A DNA stretch of 64,000 nt from CAYQLY01 sp964418605 (GTDB lineage: Bacteria; Bacteroidota; Bacteroidia; Cytophagales; Cyclobacteriaceae): assembly GCA_964418605.1 (NCBI GenBank), contig CAYQLY010000003.1, positions 124,001-188,000 of the forward strand, read 5' to 3'. A model generated the notes under the pieces. The model was given only the letters and a program-made list of their open reading frames with translations, did no database searches and was not told the origin of the DNA. Below, piece by piece: positions 1 to 9,124 of the stretch (its first letter is position 1; each line of letters begins with the position of its first letter). A program made the translations under genes and the position numbers.

Positions 1-38
1 TTCATTGTTCATTCAATAAATAATACAGCGCTATATAT

Positions 39-69
39 TTGAAAAATTACATAAAAAGCTGTAAATTTG
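39..69 (+). promoter_or_regulatory. Promoter of rplY, Bacteroidota type
   Basis: A TTG at 39-41 (within TTTG) and TAAATTTG at 62-69 are separated by 20 nt. This fits the Bacteroidota housekeeping promoter (-33 TTTG, -7 TAnnTTTG). Transcription would start near 75, giving a leader of about 20 nt before the ATG at 98. Confidence 0.75.
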
Positions 70-97
70 CAGCCCTATTAAGAATAGTAATTTGAGT

Positions 98-742
98 ATG
101 AAAACGGTAGAAATTGTAGGATTTAAACGAACAACACTTGGTAAAACAAAGTCAAAAGCCCTACGTCATGAGGGTCAAGTACCTTGTGTATTATATGGAA
201 AAGACACACAAGTACATTTTTCTGTACCCATGATTCTTTTCAAAGATATTGTATATACCCCTGAAGCACATACTGTTGATCTAAATGTAGAAGGTGATAC
301 ATATAAGTGTATTTTACAAGAAGTCCAATTTCATCCAGTAAGTGAGATGATTCTACATGCTGACTTCTTTATTTTACAAGAAAACAAACCTGTTGTTATG
401 GAAATCCCTATCAAACTGACAGGAAATGCCCCAGGTGTACAAAAAGGAGGTAAAATAATTGTAAAACTTCGAAAAATAAAAATCAAGTCTCTCCCTACTA
501 ATCTTCCAGACTTCATCACTATAGATATTTCCGGATTAGAGCTTGGAAAATCCATTAAAGTAGGCGATCTAAAACAAGATAAATACACTATACTTAATAC
601 ACCATCTATTCCTGTTGTAAGTGTTCAAATTCCACGTGCAGTAAAAGAGGAAACCCCAGCAGAAACTGCTGTTGTTGCTACTCCTACAGCTACCACGGAT
701 GGAAAAGACGCCAAATCAGAAGGTGGAAAAGAAAAGAAATAA
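98..742 (+). CDS. rplY: 50S ribosomal protein L25 (CTC/TL5 form)
   Basis: This is the 5S-rRNA-binding protein of the large subunit. The 214-residue product has the N-terminal L25 domain (about residues 1-95, with GQVPCVLYG near the start) and the C-terminal beta-rich TL5/CTC domain (about 95-180). An acidic and lysine-rich tail follows. I chose the ATG at 98; an in-frame TTG at 92 is possible but lies closer to the promoter and adds only two residues. The gene stands alone and ends at a strong hairpin shared with the convergent glycosyltransferase gene. In many genomes this gene sits beside pth or prs, neither of which is here. Confidence 0.95.
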   Translation: MKTVEIVGFKRTTLGKTKSKALRHEGQVPCVLYGKDTQVHFSVPMILFKDIVYTPEAHTVDLNVEGDTYKCILQEVQFHPVSEMILHADFFILQENKPVVMEIPIKLTGNAPGVQKGGKIIVKLRKIKIKSLPTNLPDFITIDISGLELGKSIKVGDLKQDKYTILNTPSIPVVSVQIPRAVKEETPAETAVVATPTATTDGKDAKSEGGKEKK

Positions 743-769
743 CAAACAAATACACACTATATATAATAT

Positions 770-796
770 AAAAGAGACCTCTTAAAGGTCTCTTTT
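770..796. terminator. Bidirectional intrinsic terminator
   Basis: A 10-bp stem, AAAAGAGACC / GGTCTCTTTT, with a 7-nt loop is followed by T-rich sequence on both strands. It lies between the convergent rplY and glycosyltransferase genes and can end both transcripts. Confidence 0.85.
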
Positions 797-803
797 ATTA
801 TTT

Positions 804-1637
804 TCAAGGTATAGTTATAGGATATTTTTCTCTGCATCGGCTCATTCTCTTAGTATACTTCCAGTATATCTTGCGCCAGCTTCTAATCCATTTATTGATA
901 GATCTTTTTTCATTAACATGAAAATTCCAGCCCCACTTTTGTTCAAAATAGCGTTGATTAGCTCCTTCATTCACATATACCGTCTGTCGGGTGGCTGCTG
1001 CCAAATGATACCCCACACTATTTCCAACTATACCTACTTTTAGATTCAAATTCATGGCTTTCATCAGATAATCCATATCCTCCATAGATAACCAATATGT
1101 CTCATCAAATTTACCCACCTGATCAAAATAGGTTTTCTTGCCAAAAAAAACAACACCACCAAAAAAACCTCGTCGAGACCGATACCTATTCTTTTTTTGA
1201 AAAACCCTCCATGAAGAGATAAAATCAGCCATAGTATATCCTCTGGAAAACATAGGAGGCTCTAAGATAAGTGGTGTAAAAATAGCATACCGTCCTCGGT
1301 CAGCTTCCTCTATCAAGGCCTTGTCCCACCCGGGCATTAATACACAATCATTATTTAAAATGCAGCAATAGGAACTTGAAACCAAGGACAATCCTTTATT
1401 CCAAGCTGCTGCCACACCTGTATTCGTAGGCTCTGTAACAACTGTAAAGCGATGGCCACTTTGCTCAGCTACTTTTTTAATTCGTTGAATACCTTCTTGA
1501 GTAGGTTGATCAGATGCATTATCTATGATAATCCATTCCTGAGGATAAGATGTATGCTTTAAGTTCTGCTCAATAAAAGAGCCTATAATTTCAATTTTAT
1601 TATAAACAGGAATAATAACAGCTATTTTCAAGAGCAT
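804..1637 (-). CDS. Family 2 glycosyltransferase
   Basis: This is a GT-A fold inverting glycosyltransferase, likely cytoplasmic, transferring a sugar from a nucleotide donor during surface polysaccharide synthesis. The start KIAVIIPVYNK is the usual GT2 opening. IIDNASDQ (residues 36-43) is the nucleotide-binding segment, and ILNNDC (near 94-99) takes the place of the DxD metal motif. A W-x-S-M-E-D-MD segment near residue 185 fits the acceptor-side catalytic acid region. The length of 277 residues is normal. The gene is a singleton between rplY and recA, so the acceptor cannot be inferred from neighbours. Confidence 0.85.
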   Translation of the reverse strand: MLLKIAVIIPVYNKIEIIGSFIEQNLKHTSYPQEWIIIDNASDQPTQEGIQRIKKVAEQSGHRFTVVTEPTNTGVAAAWNKGLSLVSSSYCCILNNDCVLMPGWDKALIEEADRGRYAIFTPLILEPPMFSRGYTMADFISSWRVFQKKNRYRSRRGFFGGVVFFGKKTYFDQVGKFDETYWLSMEDMDYLMKAMNLNLKVGIVGNSVGYHLAAATRQTVYVNEGANQRYFEQKWGWNFHVNEKRSINKWIRSWRKIYWKYTKRMSRCREKYPITIP

Positions 1638-1709
1638 ATCATTTTATTCTTTAAATACAGGAAAAATATACTAAAAAATTAAAAATAAGACAAAAATAAT
1701 AGATTAACC

Positions 1710-1741
1710 TTGTTATTTTTCAGTATTAATCACTAACTTTC
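1710..1741 (+). promoter_or_regulatory. Promoter of recA
   Basis: TTG at 1710-1712 and TAACTTTC at 1734-1741 are 21 nt apart, one mismatch from the Bacteroidota TAnnTTTG box. I see no LexA-type palindrome around it, so SOS control is not evident from the sequence. Confidence 0.6.
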
Positions 1742-1774
1742 GCAATTATAATCAATTACATAAACAACTATACC

Positions 1775-2815
1775 ATGAGCGATAATTCAGAAAAACTCAA
1801 AGCATTGCAGCTCACCATTGACAAGCTTGAAAAGACCTATGGCAAAGGCACTGTGATGACACTAAGTGATCAAAAAATAGTAGATATACCTGCTATTTCA
1901 ACAGGATCACTTGGATTAGATATTGCACTCGGTATTGGAGGTATTCCAAGAGGGCGAGTGACAGAAATATTTGGTCCGGAATCTTCGGGTAAAACCACTC
2001 TAACCTTGCACTGCATCGCAGAAGCTCAAAAAGCAGGTGGAATGGCGGCCTTCATTGACGCTGAACATGCCTTTGATAAAAGCTATGCTGAAAAGCTAGG
2101 CATTGATACTAAAAATCTGTTGATCTCTCAACCAGACAATGGAGAACAAGCATTGGAAATTGCAGAACATTTAATTCGCTCAGGAGCAATTGATATTATT
2201 GTCATTGACTCAGTTGCTGCATTGGTACCTAAAGGAGAATTAGAAGGTGAAATGGGGGACAGTAAAATGGGCCTTCAAGCACGACTGATGTCACAAGCTC
2301 TTCGAAAATTAACAGGTACCATCAGCAAAACAAAATGCGCTTGTATATTTATCAACCAGCTTCGTGAAAAAATTGGCGTCATGTTTGGTAATCCTGAAAC
2401 TACGACTGGTGGAAATGCATTGAAGTTTTATGCTTCTGTACGATTAGACATCCGACGAATAGGTCAAATCAAGGAAGGAACAGATTCCATCATTGGCAAT
2501 AGAACAAAAGTAAAAGTAGTTAAAAACAAAGTAGCCCCTCCTTTCAAGGTTGTTGAGTTTGATATTATTTACGGTGCTGGTATTTCTAAAGTTGGCGAGA
2601 TCGTAGACCTTGGTGTGGAACTAGAAATCATTAAAAAATCAGGATCTTGGTTCTCTTATAAGGAAAATAAAATAGGACAAGGTAGAGATGCTGTAAAAAC
2701 GATGTTAGAAGACAATCCAGAGTTGGCTGAAGAAATAGAAAATAAAATTAAAGAAAAAGCAGAATTGAAGGAATCTAAACCGAAAGAAAAAAAAGAGAAG
2801 GAGAAAGTTGATTAA
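1775..2815 (+). CDS. recA: Recombinase RecA
   Basis: This is the ATP-dependent strand-exchange protein of homologous recombination. It forms filaments on single-stranded DNA. The Walker A motif GPESSGKTT is at residues 67-75 and the Walker B region IDIIVIDSVAAL near 139-150. The L2/DNA-contact region carries INQLREKIGVMFGNPETTTGG, and the lysine/glutamate-rich C-terminal tail is typical. The length of 346 residues matches the family. It is transcribed alone, divergent from the glycosyltransferase gene and followed by a small secreted-protein gene 56 nt downstream. No intein or frameshift is present. Confidence 0.99.
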   Translation: MSDNSEKLKALQLTIDKLEKTYGKGTVMTLSDQKIVDIPAISTGSLGLDIALGIGGIPRGRVTEIFGPESSGKTTLTLHCIAEAQKAGGMAAFIDAEHAFDKSYAEKLGIDTKNLLISQPDNGEQALEIAEHLIRSGAIDIIVIDSVAALVPKGELEGEMGDSKMGLQARLMSQALRKLTGTISKTKCACIFINQLREKIGVMFGNPETTTGGNALKFYASVRLDIRRIGQIKEGTDSIIGNRTKVKVVKNKVAPPFKVVEFDIIYGAGISKVGEIVDLGVELEIIKKSGSWFSYKENKIGQGRDAVKTMLEDNPELAEEIENKIKEKAELKESKPKEKKEKEKVD

Positions 2816-2871
2816 AATTTATTTTTTTTAAATTAAATACCTATATTTAAAAATAAAAAATATACAATGAT

Positions 2872-3396
2872 ATGAAAACACTAAAATTAATTGCATTACT
2901 CACATTAAGTGTAATAAGCCAATTAGCTTTGGCTCAAGCATCAAAAGGGAAGTTCTATTCAAAAGATGGACGATTTAAAATAAGCTTTGCTGTTGAACCA
3001 AAAGCACAATCACAAATGATTGATACAGAAGCAGGCAAAATAGAAATGTTCACTTTTATGTATGAAAAAAGTGCTACAGAAGCCTATATGGTAGCTTATG
3101 CAGACTATCCTTCAGAACTGATTAAAAAAAGCAAAACAAAAGATTTAATAGCTGGTGCTAAAAATGGCGTTCTTAAAAACCTCAATTCTAAGGTAACTGA
3201 AGAAAAAGCAATCAAGCTTGGCAATTATGAGGGACTTCAATTTAAAGCAAAAGGCGTTGAGAACGAATTTTACCTTGCATATAAAATGTATTTAGTTAAA
3301 AATAGGCTTTATCAAATCGCCATACTTCGCGATGGTGGAAGCCCTACTGAAGAATCTATTAAATCATTTTTAAACTCGTTTGAGTTAGTAAATTAA
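2872..3396 (+). CDS. Small secreted protein, PsbP/DcrB-like fold possible
   Basis: I do not recognise a named family with certainty. Residues 1-22 form a signal peptide ending at LALAQA, so the product is periplasmic or outer-membrane-associated. The remaining 150 residues alternate short beta strands and helices and end in an amphipathic helix (EESIKSFLNSFELV). This layout resembles PsbP/DcrB-type proteins, which is inference only. The gene lies 56 nt after recA with no terminator between, so it could be read through from recA. It ends at a strong terminator. Confidence 0.8.
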   Translation: MKTLKLIALLTLSVISQLALAQASKGKFYSKDGRFKISFAVEPKAQSQMIDTEAGKIEMFTFMYEKSATEAYMVAYADYPSELIKKSKTKDLIAGAKNGVLKNLNSKVTEEKAIKLGNYEGLQFKAKGVENEFYLAYKMYLVKNRLYQIAILRDGGSPTEESIKSFLNSFELVN

Positions 3397-3414
3397 TATA
3401 AAAAAATAGTTAAT

Positions 3415-3447
3415 AAAAAAACCGCTGATTTTTACAGCGGTTTTTTT
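3415..3447. terminator. Bidirectional intrinsic terminator
   Basis: The stem ACCGCTG / CAGCGGT (3421-3427 and 3435-3441), extended by A:T pairs, is flanked by an A-run and a T-run. It separates the secreted-protein gene from the convergent cca gene. Confidence 0.9.
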
Positions 3448-3465
3448 ATACCTCAAATTATTATT

Positions 3466-4878
3466 TCAATCTAATCTTTTTAAGTTATACTTTTCTGCTA
3501 TTTTCAACATATGGGTATACGCCTCATCGTACTCATTACGAATAATGCCTTCAAGTACAGCTTCTTTAAGTTCCTCTTTAATTAATCCTATTACCTTCCC
3601 CGGTGGGAGATGAAATACTTTCATGATCAGCTCACCGGTAATAACCAATTTAAAATTTCGTATTTTATCTTTTTCCTCAATCTCAATTAATTTTTTCTCT
3701 ACTTTTTCGAAATTTTCTATATACTTTTTTACTTTTTCATGATTCTTAGATGTAATATCTGCTTTACAAAGCATCAATAATGAATCAATATCTTCGCCTG
3801 CCTCAAAAAGCAATCGCCGCAATGCCGAATCAGTAATGGTATCTTTAACTAATGCAATCGGGCGTAAATGCAAACGAACCATCTTCCTGACAAAATTCAT
3901 TTTTTCATTCAATGGCATACGCATACGTTGAAAAATTTTAGGAACCATACGCGCTCCAAGTTCTTCATGTCCATGAAATGTCCATCCTACTTTAGGATCA
4001 AATCGTTTGGTAGCAGGCTTAGCAATATCATGTAAAATAGCTGCCCAACGCAACCACAAATCATCCGACACCTGTGCTAGATTATCTAAAACCTGAAGTG
4101 TATGAAAAAAATTATCTTTATGCCCTTTTCCATTAATAATTTCCACACCATGCAAAGCTTTCATCTCAGGAAAAACAAGAGATAGAAGTTCTGTATAAAA
4201 CAATAGTTTAAAACCGTAAGATGGTGTTTTCGACAAAATAATTTTATGAAGTTCTTCAGTGATTCGTTCTAGAGATACAATTTCAATACGGTGTTTATTG
4301 GTTTTAATAGCCTCAAACGTATCAGCATCAATATCAAAATTGAGTTGAGAAGCAAAACGTATTGCTCTCATCATCCGCAAGGGATCATCTGAAAAAGTGA
4401 TTGTAGGATCAAGAGGCGTTTTTAATATCTTCTTACGAAGATCATCTAAGCCATGAAATGGATCTATAAGCTGACCAAAATCATTTTCATTTAAACTCAA
4501 AGCCAATGCATTAATGGTAAAGTCACGCCTATTTTGATCATCCTCTAAGCTACCATCCTCAACAATTGGTTTTCTGGAATCATGCCTATATGATTCCTTT
4601 CGAGCTCCTACAAATTCGACTTGCCAATCATCAATTTGCAACATAGCTGTTCCAAAATTTTTAAAGATCGTTAAATCAGATTGGCCTAGATGATAAGCTA
4701 CTCGTTCAGCAAATGCAATACCACTACCCTCACACACAATATCAATATCTTTTGAAGGTCTTTCTAGCAACAAGTCTCTTACAAAGCCTCCTATCACAAA
4801 GGCTCTTACATTTAACTCTTTCGAAACACGAGCTAAAAGTAGGAAAATAGTATTGGTTAAAAAATGTGATAGATTCAT
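3466..4878 (-). CDS. cca: CCA-adding tRNA nucleotidyltransferase with HD domain
   Basis: A class II nucleotidyltransferase adds or repairs the 3' CCA end of tRNAs. The head domain has VIGGFVRDLLL (residues 28-38) followed by DID (44-46), the metal-binding DxD. Next come the NAL and RMMRA segments of the neck. An HD-type segment, HDIAKPATKRF, near residue 285 suggests a phosphohydrolase domain that may trim tRNA ends. The length of 470 residues fits the HD-containing Bacteroidota proteins. Poly(A) polymerase is a related alternative, but both tRNAs in this window lack an encoded CCA, which makes a CCA-adding role likely. Confidence 0.9.
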   Translation of the reverse strand: MNLSHFLTNTIFLLLARVSKELNVRAFVIGGFVRDLLLERPSKDIDIVCEGSGIAFAERVAYHLGQSDLTIFKNFGTAMLQIDDWQVEFVGARKESYRHDSRKPIVEDGSLEDDQNRRDFTINALALSLNENDFGQLIDPFHGLDDLRKKILKTPLDPTITFSDDPLRMMRAIRFASQLNFDIDADTFEAIKTNKHRIEIVSLERITEELHKIILSKTPSYGFKLLFYTELLSLVFPEMKALHGVEIINGKGHKDNFFHTLQVLDNLAQVSDDLWLRWAAILHDIAKPATKRFDPKVGWTFHGHEELGARMVPKIFQRMRMPLNEKMNFVRKMVRLHLRPIALVKDTITDSALRRLLFEAGEDIDSLLMLCKADITSKNHEKVKKYIENFEKVEKKLIEIEEKDKIRNFKLVITGELIMKVFHLPPGKVIGLIKEELKEAVLEGIIRNEYDEAYTHMLKIAEKYNLKRLD

Positions 4879-4917
4879 ATATGAAAACTATGCGAATTTA
4901 TATAATATATTAAAATA

Positions 4918-4948
4918 AAGAGGCTAGATAGTTTCCTTCTAGCCTCTT
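4918..4948 (-). terminator. Terminator of the ribosomal superoperon
   Basis: An 11-bp stem, AAGAGGCTAGA / TCTAGCCTCTT, with a 9-nt loop lies 50 nt past the rplQ stop. It is followed on the minus strand by a T-rich stretch. It closes the spc/alpha part of the ribosomal cluster before cca. Confidence 0.9.
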
Positions 4949-4999
4949 ACTTATACGTATTTTTTTTATTTTAATCGAGTATAAAAAAATATTTCTTTT

Positions 5000-5476
5000 T
5001 TACTCCTGAGTAGAATTCTCTGTCGAGTTTGTATCTGCTGTACTCTCTTTTTTAGGGTTTTTCTTACCTCTTCTTGTTTTTGACTTAGCTGATGTAGTTT
5101 CTTTCTTCATTAAATCATTATAATCAACCAATTCAATAATACACATCTCAGCATCATCCCCCATCCGTGTATTACTTAGTTTAATAATCCGTGTATATCC
5201 TCCAGGACGATTTGCTATTTTTTCAGCTACCTCATTAAACAACACATGAACAACATCTTTATTTTTAAGATAAGAGAACACAGTCCTTCTAGAGTGTGTT
5301 GTGTCATTCTTCGCTTTGGTCAGCAATGGCTCTACATACTTTCTCAATGCTTTGGCCTTAGCAACAGTTGTTTTAATACGTTTAGTTACTATTAATGCCG
5401 ACGCTAAGTTGGCTAATAGTGCTTTGCGATGAGATGATGTTCTTCCTAAATGATTAAATTTCTTTCCGTGTTTCAT
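5000..5476 (-). CDS. rplQ: 50S ribosomal protein L17
   Basis: This large-subunit protein near the peptide exit tunnel has the conserved start MKHGKKFNHLGRTSSHR and the core through about residue 118. A basic and then Ser/Thr/Glu-rich tail of about 40 residues extends it to 158, longer than the E. coli protein, as is common in Bacteroidota. It is the last gene of the cluster, 34 nt after rpoA. Confidence 0.98.
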   Translation of the reverse strand: MKHGKKFNHLGRTSSHRKALLANLASALIVTKRIKTTVAKAKALRKYVEPLLTKAKNDTTHSRRTVFSYLKNKDVVHVLFNEVAEKIANRPGGYTRIIKLSNTRMGDDAEMCIIELVDYNDLMKKETTSAKSKTRRGKKNPKKESTADTNSTENSTQE

Positions 5477-5510
5477 AACACTATTTTTACTTAATTACAA
5501 AATTCGTACC

Positions 5511-6503
5511 TTATTCTTGATCTAGTTTATACTTAGACAAATCCATTCCAAATGTTAATCCTTTATCTATCACTAATTGCTCCAACTCAGCCAATGATTT
5601 TTTTCCAAAATTTCTAAACTTCATCATGTCTGTAATTTCTAAGCTTACCAACTCTCCTAATGTTGCAATTTCTGCAGCCTTAAGACAGTTATAAGCCCTG
5701 ACAGACAAATCCAACTCAGCAATTGTTGTTTTCAACAATTTTCGCATGTGTAAAATTTCCTCATCAACTGCATCATCCTCTTGTTTACCACCCAAATCAA
5801 AAATCATAGATTGGTCAGAGAATAACATAAAATGACGGATTAAGATATGTGCAGCTCCTTTTAAAGCTTCCTCAGGATGTATAGAACCATCTGTTTCTAC
5901 CTCTAAAAGCAGTTTTTCATAATCTGTTTTTTGTTCAACCCTTGTATTTTCTATGCTGTACTTAACATTCTTAATAGGTGTAAAGATCGCGTCTATAGAT
6001 ATAAAGCCGGTCGAATTATCAACTGATGGTTTATTCTCTTCTGCAGGGACATAGCCTCTTCCTTTCTCTACGACTAGTTCTAGCTCTAAATTAACTGTGT
6101 TTTCCATTGTACAAATCACCAACTCAGGATTTAAAATCTCGAATGATTGCGTAAAATTAGCTAAATCACCAGCCTTCAAAACACTTTTCTTTTTAAGAGA
6201 GACCCGAATTTTACTATCAACAACATCTGAAATTTTTCTGAATCTAACCATTTTTAAGTTCAAAATAATCTCACTAACATCCTCTACAACACCTTCTATT
6301 GTAGAAAATTCATGTAACACTCCAGGCATTTTAATTCCGGTGATAGCATAGCCTTCCAATGAAGATAGAAGTATTCTACGCAATGCATTTCCTATGGTGA
6401 CGCCATACCCTTTTTCAAGAGGTTTAAATTCAAATAACCCCTTGAAATTATCTGATTTCTCCATGACTACCTTATCAGGTATTTGAAACGCTAATATTGA
6501 CAT
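5511..6503 (-). CDS. rpoA: RNA polymerase alpha subunit
   Basis: This subunit assembles RNA polymerase through its N-terminal domain (about 1-230, with GYGVTIGNALRRILLSSLEG). It touches DNA and activators through the C-terminal domain (about 255-320, with SVRAYNCLKAAEI and FRNFGKKSLAELE). The 330-residue length is normal. It follows rpsD by 39 nt, giving the standard alpha-operon order rpsM-rpsK-rpsD-rpoA-rplQ. Confidence 0.99.
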   Translation of the reverse strand: MSILAFQIPDKVVMEKSDNFKGLFEFKPLEKGYGVTIGNALRRILLSSLEGYAITGIKMPGVLHEFSTIEGVVEDVSEIILNLKMVRFRKISDVVDSKIRVSLKKKSVLKAGDLANFTQSFEILNPELVICTMENTVNLELELVVEKGRGYVPAEENKPSVDNSTGFISIDAIFTPIKNVKYSIENTRVEQKTDYEKLLLEVETDGSIHPEEALKGAAHILIRHFMLFSDQSMIFDLGGKQEDDAVDEEILHMRKLLKTTIAELDLSVRAYNCLKAAEIATLGELVSLEITDMMKFRNFGKKSLAELEQLVIDKGLTFGMDLSKYKLDQE

Positions 6504-6542
6504 ATTAAAATATTTTTAGTTTTAATTAAAACAATAAAAAAA

Positions 6543-7148
6543 TTACTTGGAATACAATTCAACTATAAGTTGCTCTTTTATATTTTCAGGTATTTGATCT
6601 CGTTCGGGGTATGAAATAAATTTACCCGCCATAAGATTATTATCCCATTCCAACCATGAAAATTTTTTAGACCCACGTGAATTCAAACTCGCAGTAATAA
6701 CTTCCAACGATTTAGATTTTTCCCTTATACCTATTATATCACCAGGTTTTAAGCTGTACGAAGATATATTAACAACCTCATCATTAACAATGATATGTTT
6801 ATGTAATACCAACTGCCTAGCTGCTCTCCTTGTAGGTGCTATACCTAATCGATAAACAGTATTATCCAAGCGAGCCTCTAATAATTTAAGAAGATTCTCC
6901 CCTGTAATACCACCCCTTCTAGACGCTGTATGAAATAAATTTTCAAATTGCTTCTCTAATAAGCCATACGTATACTTTGCTTTTTGCTTCTCTTGAAGCT
7001 GAATAGAATATTCTGATTTTTTTCTTCTTTTAGAAGCCCCATGTTGCCCAGGAGGATAATTCTTTTTTTGCAAAGCCTTACTAAAACCCAATATAGGCTC
7101 TTTAAATTTTCTTGCAATTTTAGATTTTGGTCCTATGTATCTTGCCAT
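6543..7148 (-). CDS. rpsD: 30S ribosomal protein S4
   Basis: This primary 16S-binding protein has 201 residues. The N-terminal arm MARYIGPKSKIARKF lacks the zinc-cysteine cluster found in some S4 proteins. The S4 RNA-binding domain follows (RLDNTVYRLG, then RRAARQLVLHKHI). In E. coli S4 represses its own operon. I see no obvious pseudoknot here and do not claim that control. Confidence 0.98.
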   Translation of the reverse strand: MARYIGPKSKIARKFKEPILGFSKALQKKNYPPGQHGASKRRKKSEYSIQLQEKQKAKYTYGLLEKQFENLFHTASRRGGITGENLLKLLEARLDNTVYRLGIAPTRRAARQLVLHKHIIVNDEVVNISSYSLKPGDIIGIREKSKSLEVITASLNSRGSKKFSWLEWDNNLMAGKFISYPERDQIPENIKEQLIVELYSK

Positions 7149-7192
7149 TATTTCTAAACTTCAAAATGTGTTAAATATATCAAACAAAAAAA

Positions 7193-7585
7193 TTAAACTC
7201 TTCTACGTTTAGGTGGTCTACACCCATTATATGGAAGAGGTGTAACATCTTTAATAAACGTAACCTCCATCCCTACACCTTGTATAGTTCGAATAGCCGA
7301 CTCTCTACCTGCACCGGGCCCTTTAACAAATACGCTAACTTTACGTACTCCAAGTTCATAAGCGGCTTGAACACAATTCTGTGCTGTAACTTGAGCAGCA
7401 TAGGGTGTGTTTTTTTTAGATCCTTTAAACCCCATTTTACCTGCTGATGACCAAGAAAGTACTTGACCACCCATATTTGTAACAGATATAATAATATTAT
7501 TAAATGTAGATTTAATATAAACCTGACCCACAGCATCTGCTACAACGGTTCTCTTTTTTACCTTATCTTTTTTAGTTTCTGCCAT
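7193..7585 (-). CDS. rpsK: 30S ribosomal protein S11
   Basis: The 130-residue platform protein has the signature GPGAGRESAIRTIQ and the C-terminal PYNGCRPPKRRRV. Its N-terminus starts with a lysine-rich stretch. It lies 26 nt after rpsM and 44 nt before rpsD. Confidence 0.98.
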   Translation of the reverse strand: MAETKKDKVKKRTVVADAVGQVYIKSTFNNIIISVTNMGGQVLSWSSAGKMGFKGSKKNTPYAAQVTAQNCVQAAYELGVRKVSVFVKGPGAGRESAIRTIQGVGMEVTFIKDVTPLPYNGCRPPKRRRV

Positions 7586-7611
7586 ACTATGTAATTATTC
7601 ACGTTTTAAGT

Positions 7612-7989
7612 TTACTTAGTTGCCTTCTTTTTATTAGCAACTGTTTTTCTCTTACCCTTCCTTGTTCTCGCGTTATTCTTTGTACTTTGACCTCTTACAG
7701 GCAAACCTTTTCGATGTCTTACTCCTCGATAGCATCCAATATCCATTAATCGCTTAATGCTTAATTGGATTTCAGATTTCAATACACCCTCTACTTTATA
7801 GACATTGCCTATAATCGTTCTAATAGCTGTTGCCTCATCATCTGTCCATTCACTGACTTTCTTATCTAGATGAATGCCTGCTTCTTTTAAAATTTTCTGA
7901 GCCGACCTTCGACCTATTCCAAAAATGTAAGTAAGTCCAACCTCACCTCTTTTATTATCTGGAATATCAACTCCTGCAATTCTTGCCAT
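7612..7989 (-). CDS. rpsM: 30S ribosomal protein S13
   Basis: This head protein contacts the P-site tRNA and the intersubunit bridges. MARIAGVDIPDNKRGE opens the protein and RHRKGLPVRGQSTKNNART is the conserved C-terminal RNA-binding stretch. A lysine-rich tail follows. The length of 125 residues is normal. Placement after rpmJ is the usual order. Confidence 0.98.
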   Translation of the reverse strand: MARIAGVDIPDNKRGEVGLTYIFGIGRRSAQKILKEAGIHLDKKVSEWTDDEATAIRTIIGNVYKVEGVLKSEIQLSIKRLMDIGCYRGVRHRKGLPVRGQSTKNNARTRKGKRKTVANKKKATK

Positions 7990-8006
7990 ATACTTTTTAT
8001 AATTAT

Positions 8007-8123
8007 TTAACCTTGTCTTTGTTTAAACCGTGGATTCTTTTTATTAATAACATACAATCTGCCTTTTCTGCGAATAATTTTGCAGTCGACACTTCGTTTT
8101 TTTATAGATGTTTTAACTTTCAT
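8007..8123 (-). CDS. rpmJ: 50S ribosomal protein L36, zinc-free form
   Basis: A 38-residue ORF starts at 8123 with MKVKTSIKKRSVDCKIIRRK and ends NPRFKQRQG. It matches L36 over its full length and sits where rpmJ belongs, between infA and rpsM. The zinc-binding pattern C-x2-C-x12-C-x4-H is reduced to a single Cys14. The other positions are Ser, Asn and Phe, so this is a C-minus, zinc-independent L36. Five nucleotides separate its start from the infA stop. Confidence 0.95.
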   Translation of the reverse strand: MKVKTSIKKRSVDCKIIRRKGRLYVINKKNPRFKQRQG

Positions 8124-8127
8124 TGCT

Positions 8128-8346
8128 TTACTTATATCTAAAAACTATTCTTCCTCTTGTTAAATCATATGGAGACATTTCCAATTTTACTTTATCCCCA
8201 GGTAATATTTTAATATAGTTAAGACGCATTTTACCTGAAATGGTCGCAATCACCTGATGGCCATTCCCTAGCTCAACTCTAAAATTTGCATTAGAGAGTG
8301 CTTCTACTACGATCCCATCTTGCTCAATGGACGGTTGTTTTGCCAT
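8128..8346 (-). CDS. infA: Translation initiation factor IF-1
   Basis: A 72-residue single OB-fold protein binds the ribosomal A site during initiation. The sequence IEQDGIVVEALSNANFRVEL, the RLNYIKILPGDKV core and the ending LTRGRIVFRYK are diagnostic. It starts 3 nt after the map stop, so the two are probably translationally coupled. Confidence 0.98.
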   Translation of the reverse strand: MAKQPSIEQDGIVVEALSNANFRVELGNGHQVIATISGKMRLNYIKILPGDKVKLEMSPYDLTRGRIVFRYK

Positions 8347-8349
8347 TTA

Positions 8350-9123
8350 TTAAAATTTAACTATATCTTCTATATATTCAAACGTGGTTAATATTTCCGG
8401 TCCTTCTTCCCATATTACAATCGTATGTTCATAATGTGCGGAAAGAGAACGATCAGCTGTTCGTATAGTCCAACCATCTTTTTCTTGAACTATATTTTTC
8501 TTCCCCGCATTAACCATAGGTTCTATTGCAATAACCAACCCCTCTAACAACTTAATCCCCTTACCTCTGCGTCCGTAATTAGGAACCTCTGGTGCTTCAT
8601 GCAATTGCTTACCTATTCCATGCCCCACTAACTCTCTAACTACCGAATACCCACTTTTTTCAATAAACGTTTGGATGGAATAACCTATATCACCCATCCT
8701 ATTTCCACAAAGAGATGCCTGTATACCTTTATACAATGATTCCTTTGTAGCTTTCAAGAGTTTCTTAGCTTCATCTTTCACATTTCCAACAGGATATGCA
8801 TAAGCACTATCGCTATTAAACCCTTTCCAATACACCCCGCAATCCACTGAAACGATATCACCTTCTTGTAGCTGATACGTTCCAGGCATCCCATGAACAA
8901 CTTGCTCATTAACTGATACACAGAGTGTATACGGATACCCTTTATAATCTTTAAACGACGGAGTACAACCATTATCTCTAATATACTCCTCCGCTATCTT
9001 ATCCAATTTTTTAGTATCAACACCTGGCTTAATCCATTTAGCCACCTCCCCATGAGCCTTTCCTAAAATTTGAGCTCCCTCACGAATAAGACCAACCTCT
9101 TCCCTCGTCTTATAACTAACCAT
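8350..9123 (-). CDS. map: Type I methionine aminopeptidase
   Basis: This enzyme removes the initiator methionine from nascent proteins. It has the pita-bread fold, and metal ligands are visible: the two Asp of VDCGVYWKGFNSDSAYA, His in GHGIGKQLHE, Glu in AIEPMVNAG and Glu in HYEHTIVI. At 257 residues it is the short type Ia form with no N-terminal zinc finger. It begins 1 nt after the secY stop, consistent with co-translation with the secretion and initiation genes. Confidence 0.98.
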   Translation of the reverse strand: MVSYKTREEVGLIREGAQILGKAHGEVAKWIKPGVDTKKLDKIAEEYIRDNGCTPSFKDYKGYPYTLCVSVNEQVVHGMPGTYQLQEGDIVSVDCGVYWKGFNSDSAYAYPVGNVKDEAKKLLKATKESLYKGIQASLCGNRMGDIGYSIQTFIEKSGYSVVRELVGHGIGKQLHEAPEVPNYGRRGKGIKLLEGLVIAIEPMVNAGKKNIVQEKDGWTIRTADRSLSAHYEHTIVIWEEGPEILTTFEYIEDIVKF

Positions 9124-9124
9124 T

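Noticed and set aside
7273..7536. 87-codon minus-strand frame inside rpsK
   Set aside because: It lies in another frame on the same strand as the clear rpsK gene and lacks recognisable protein features.
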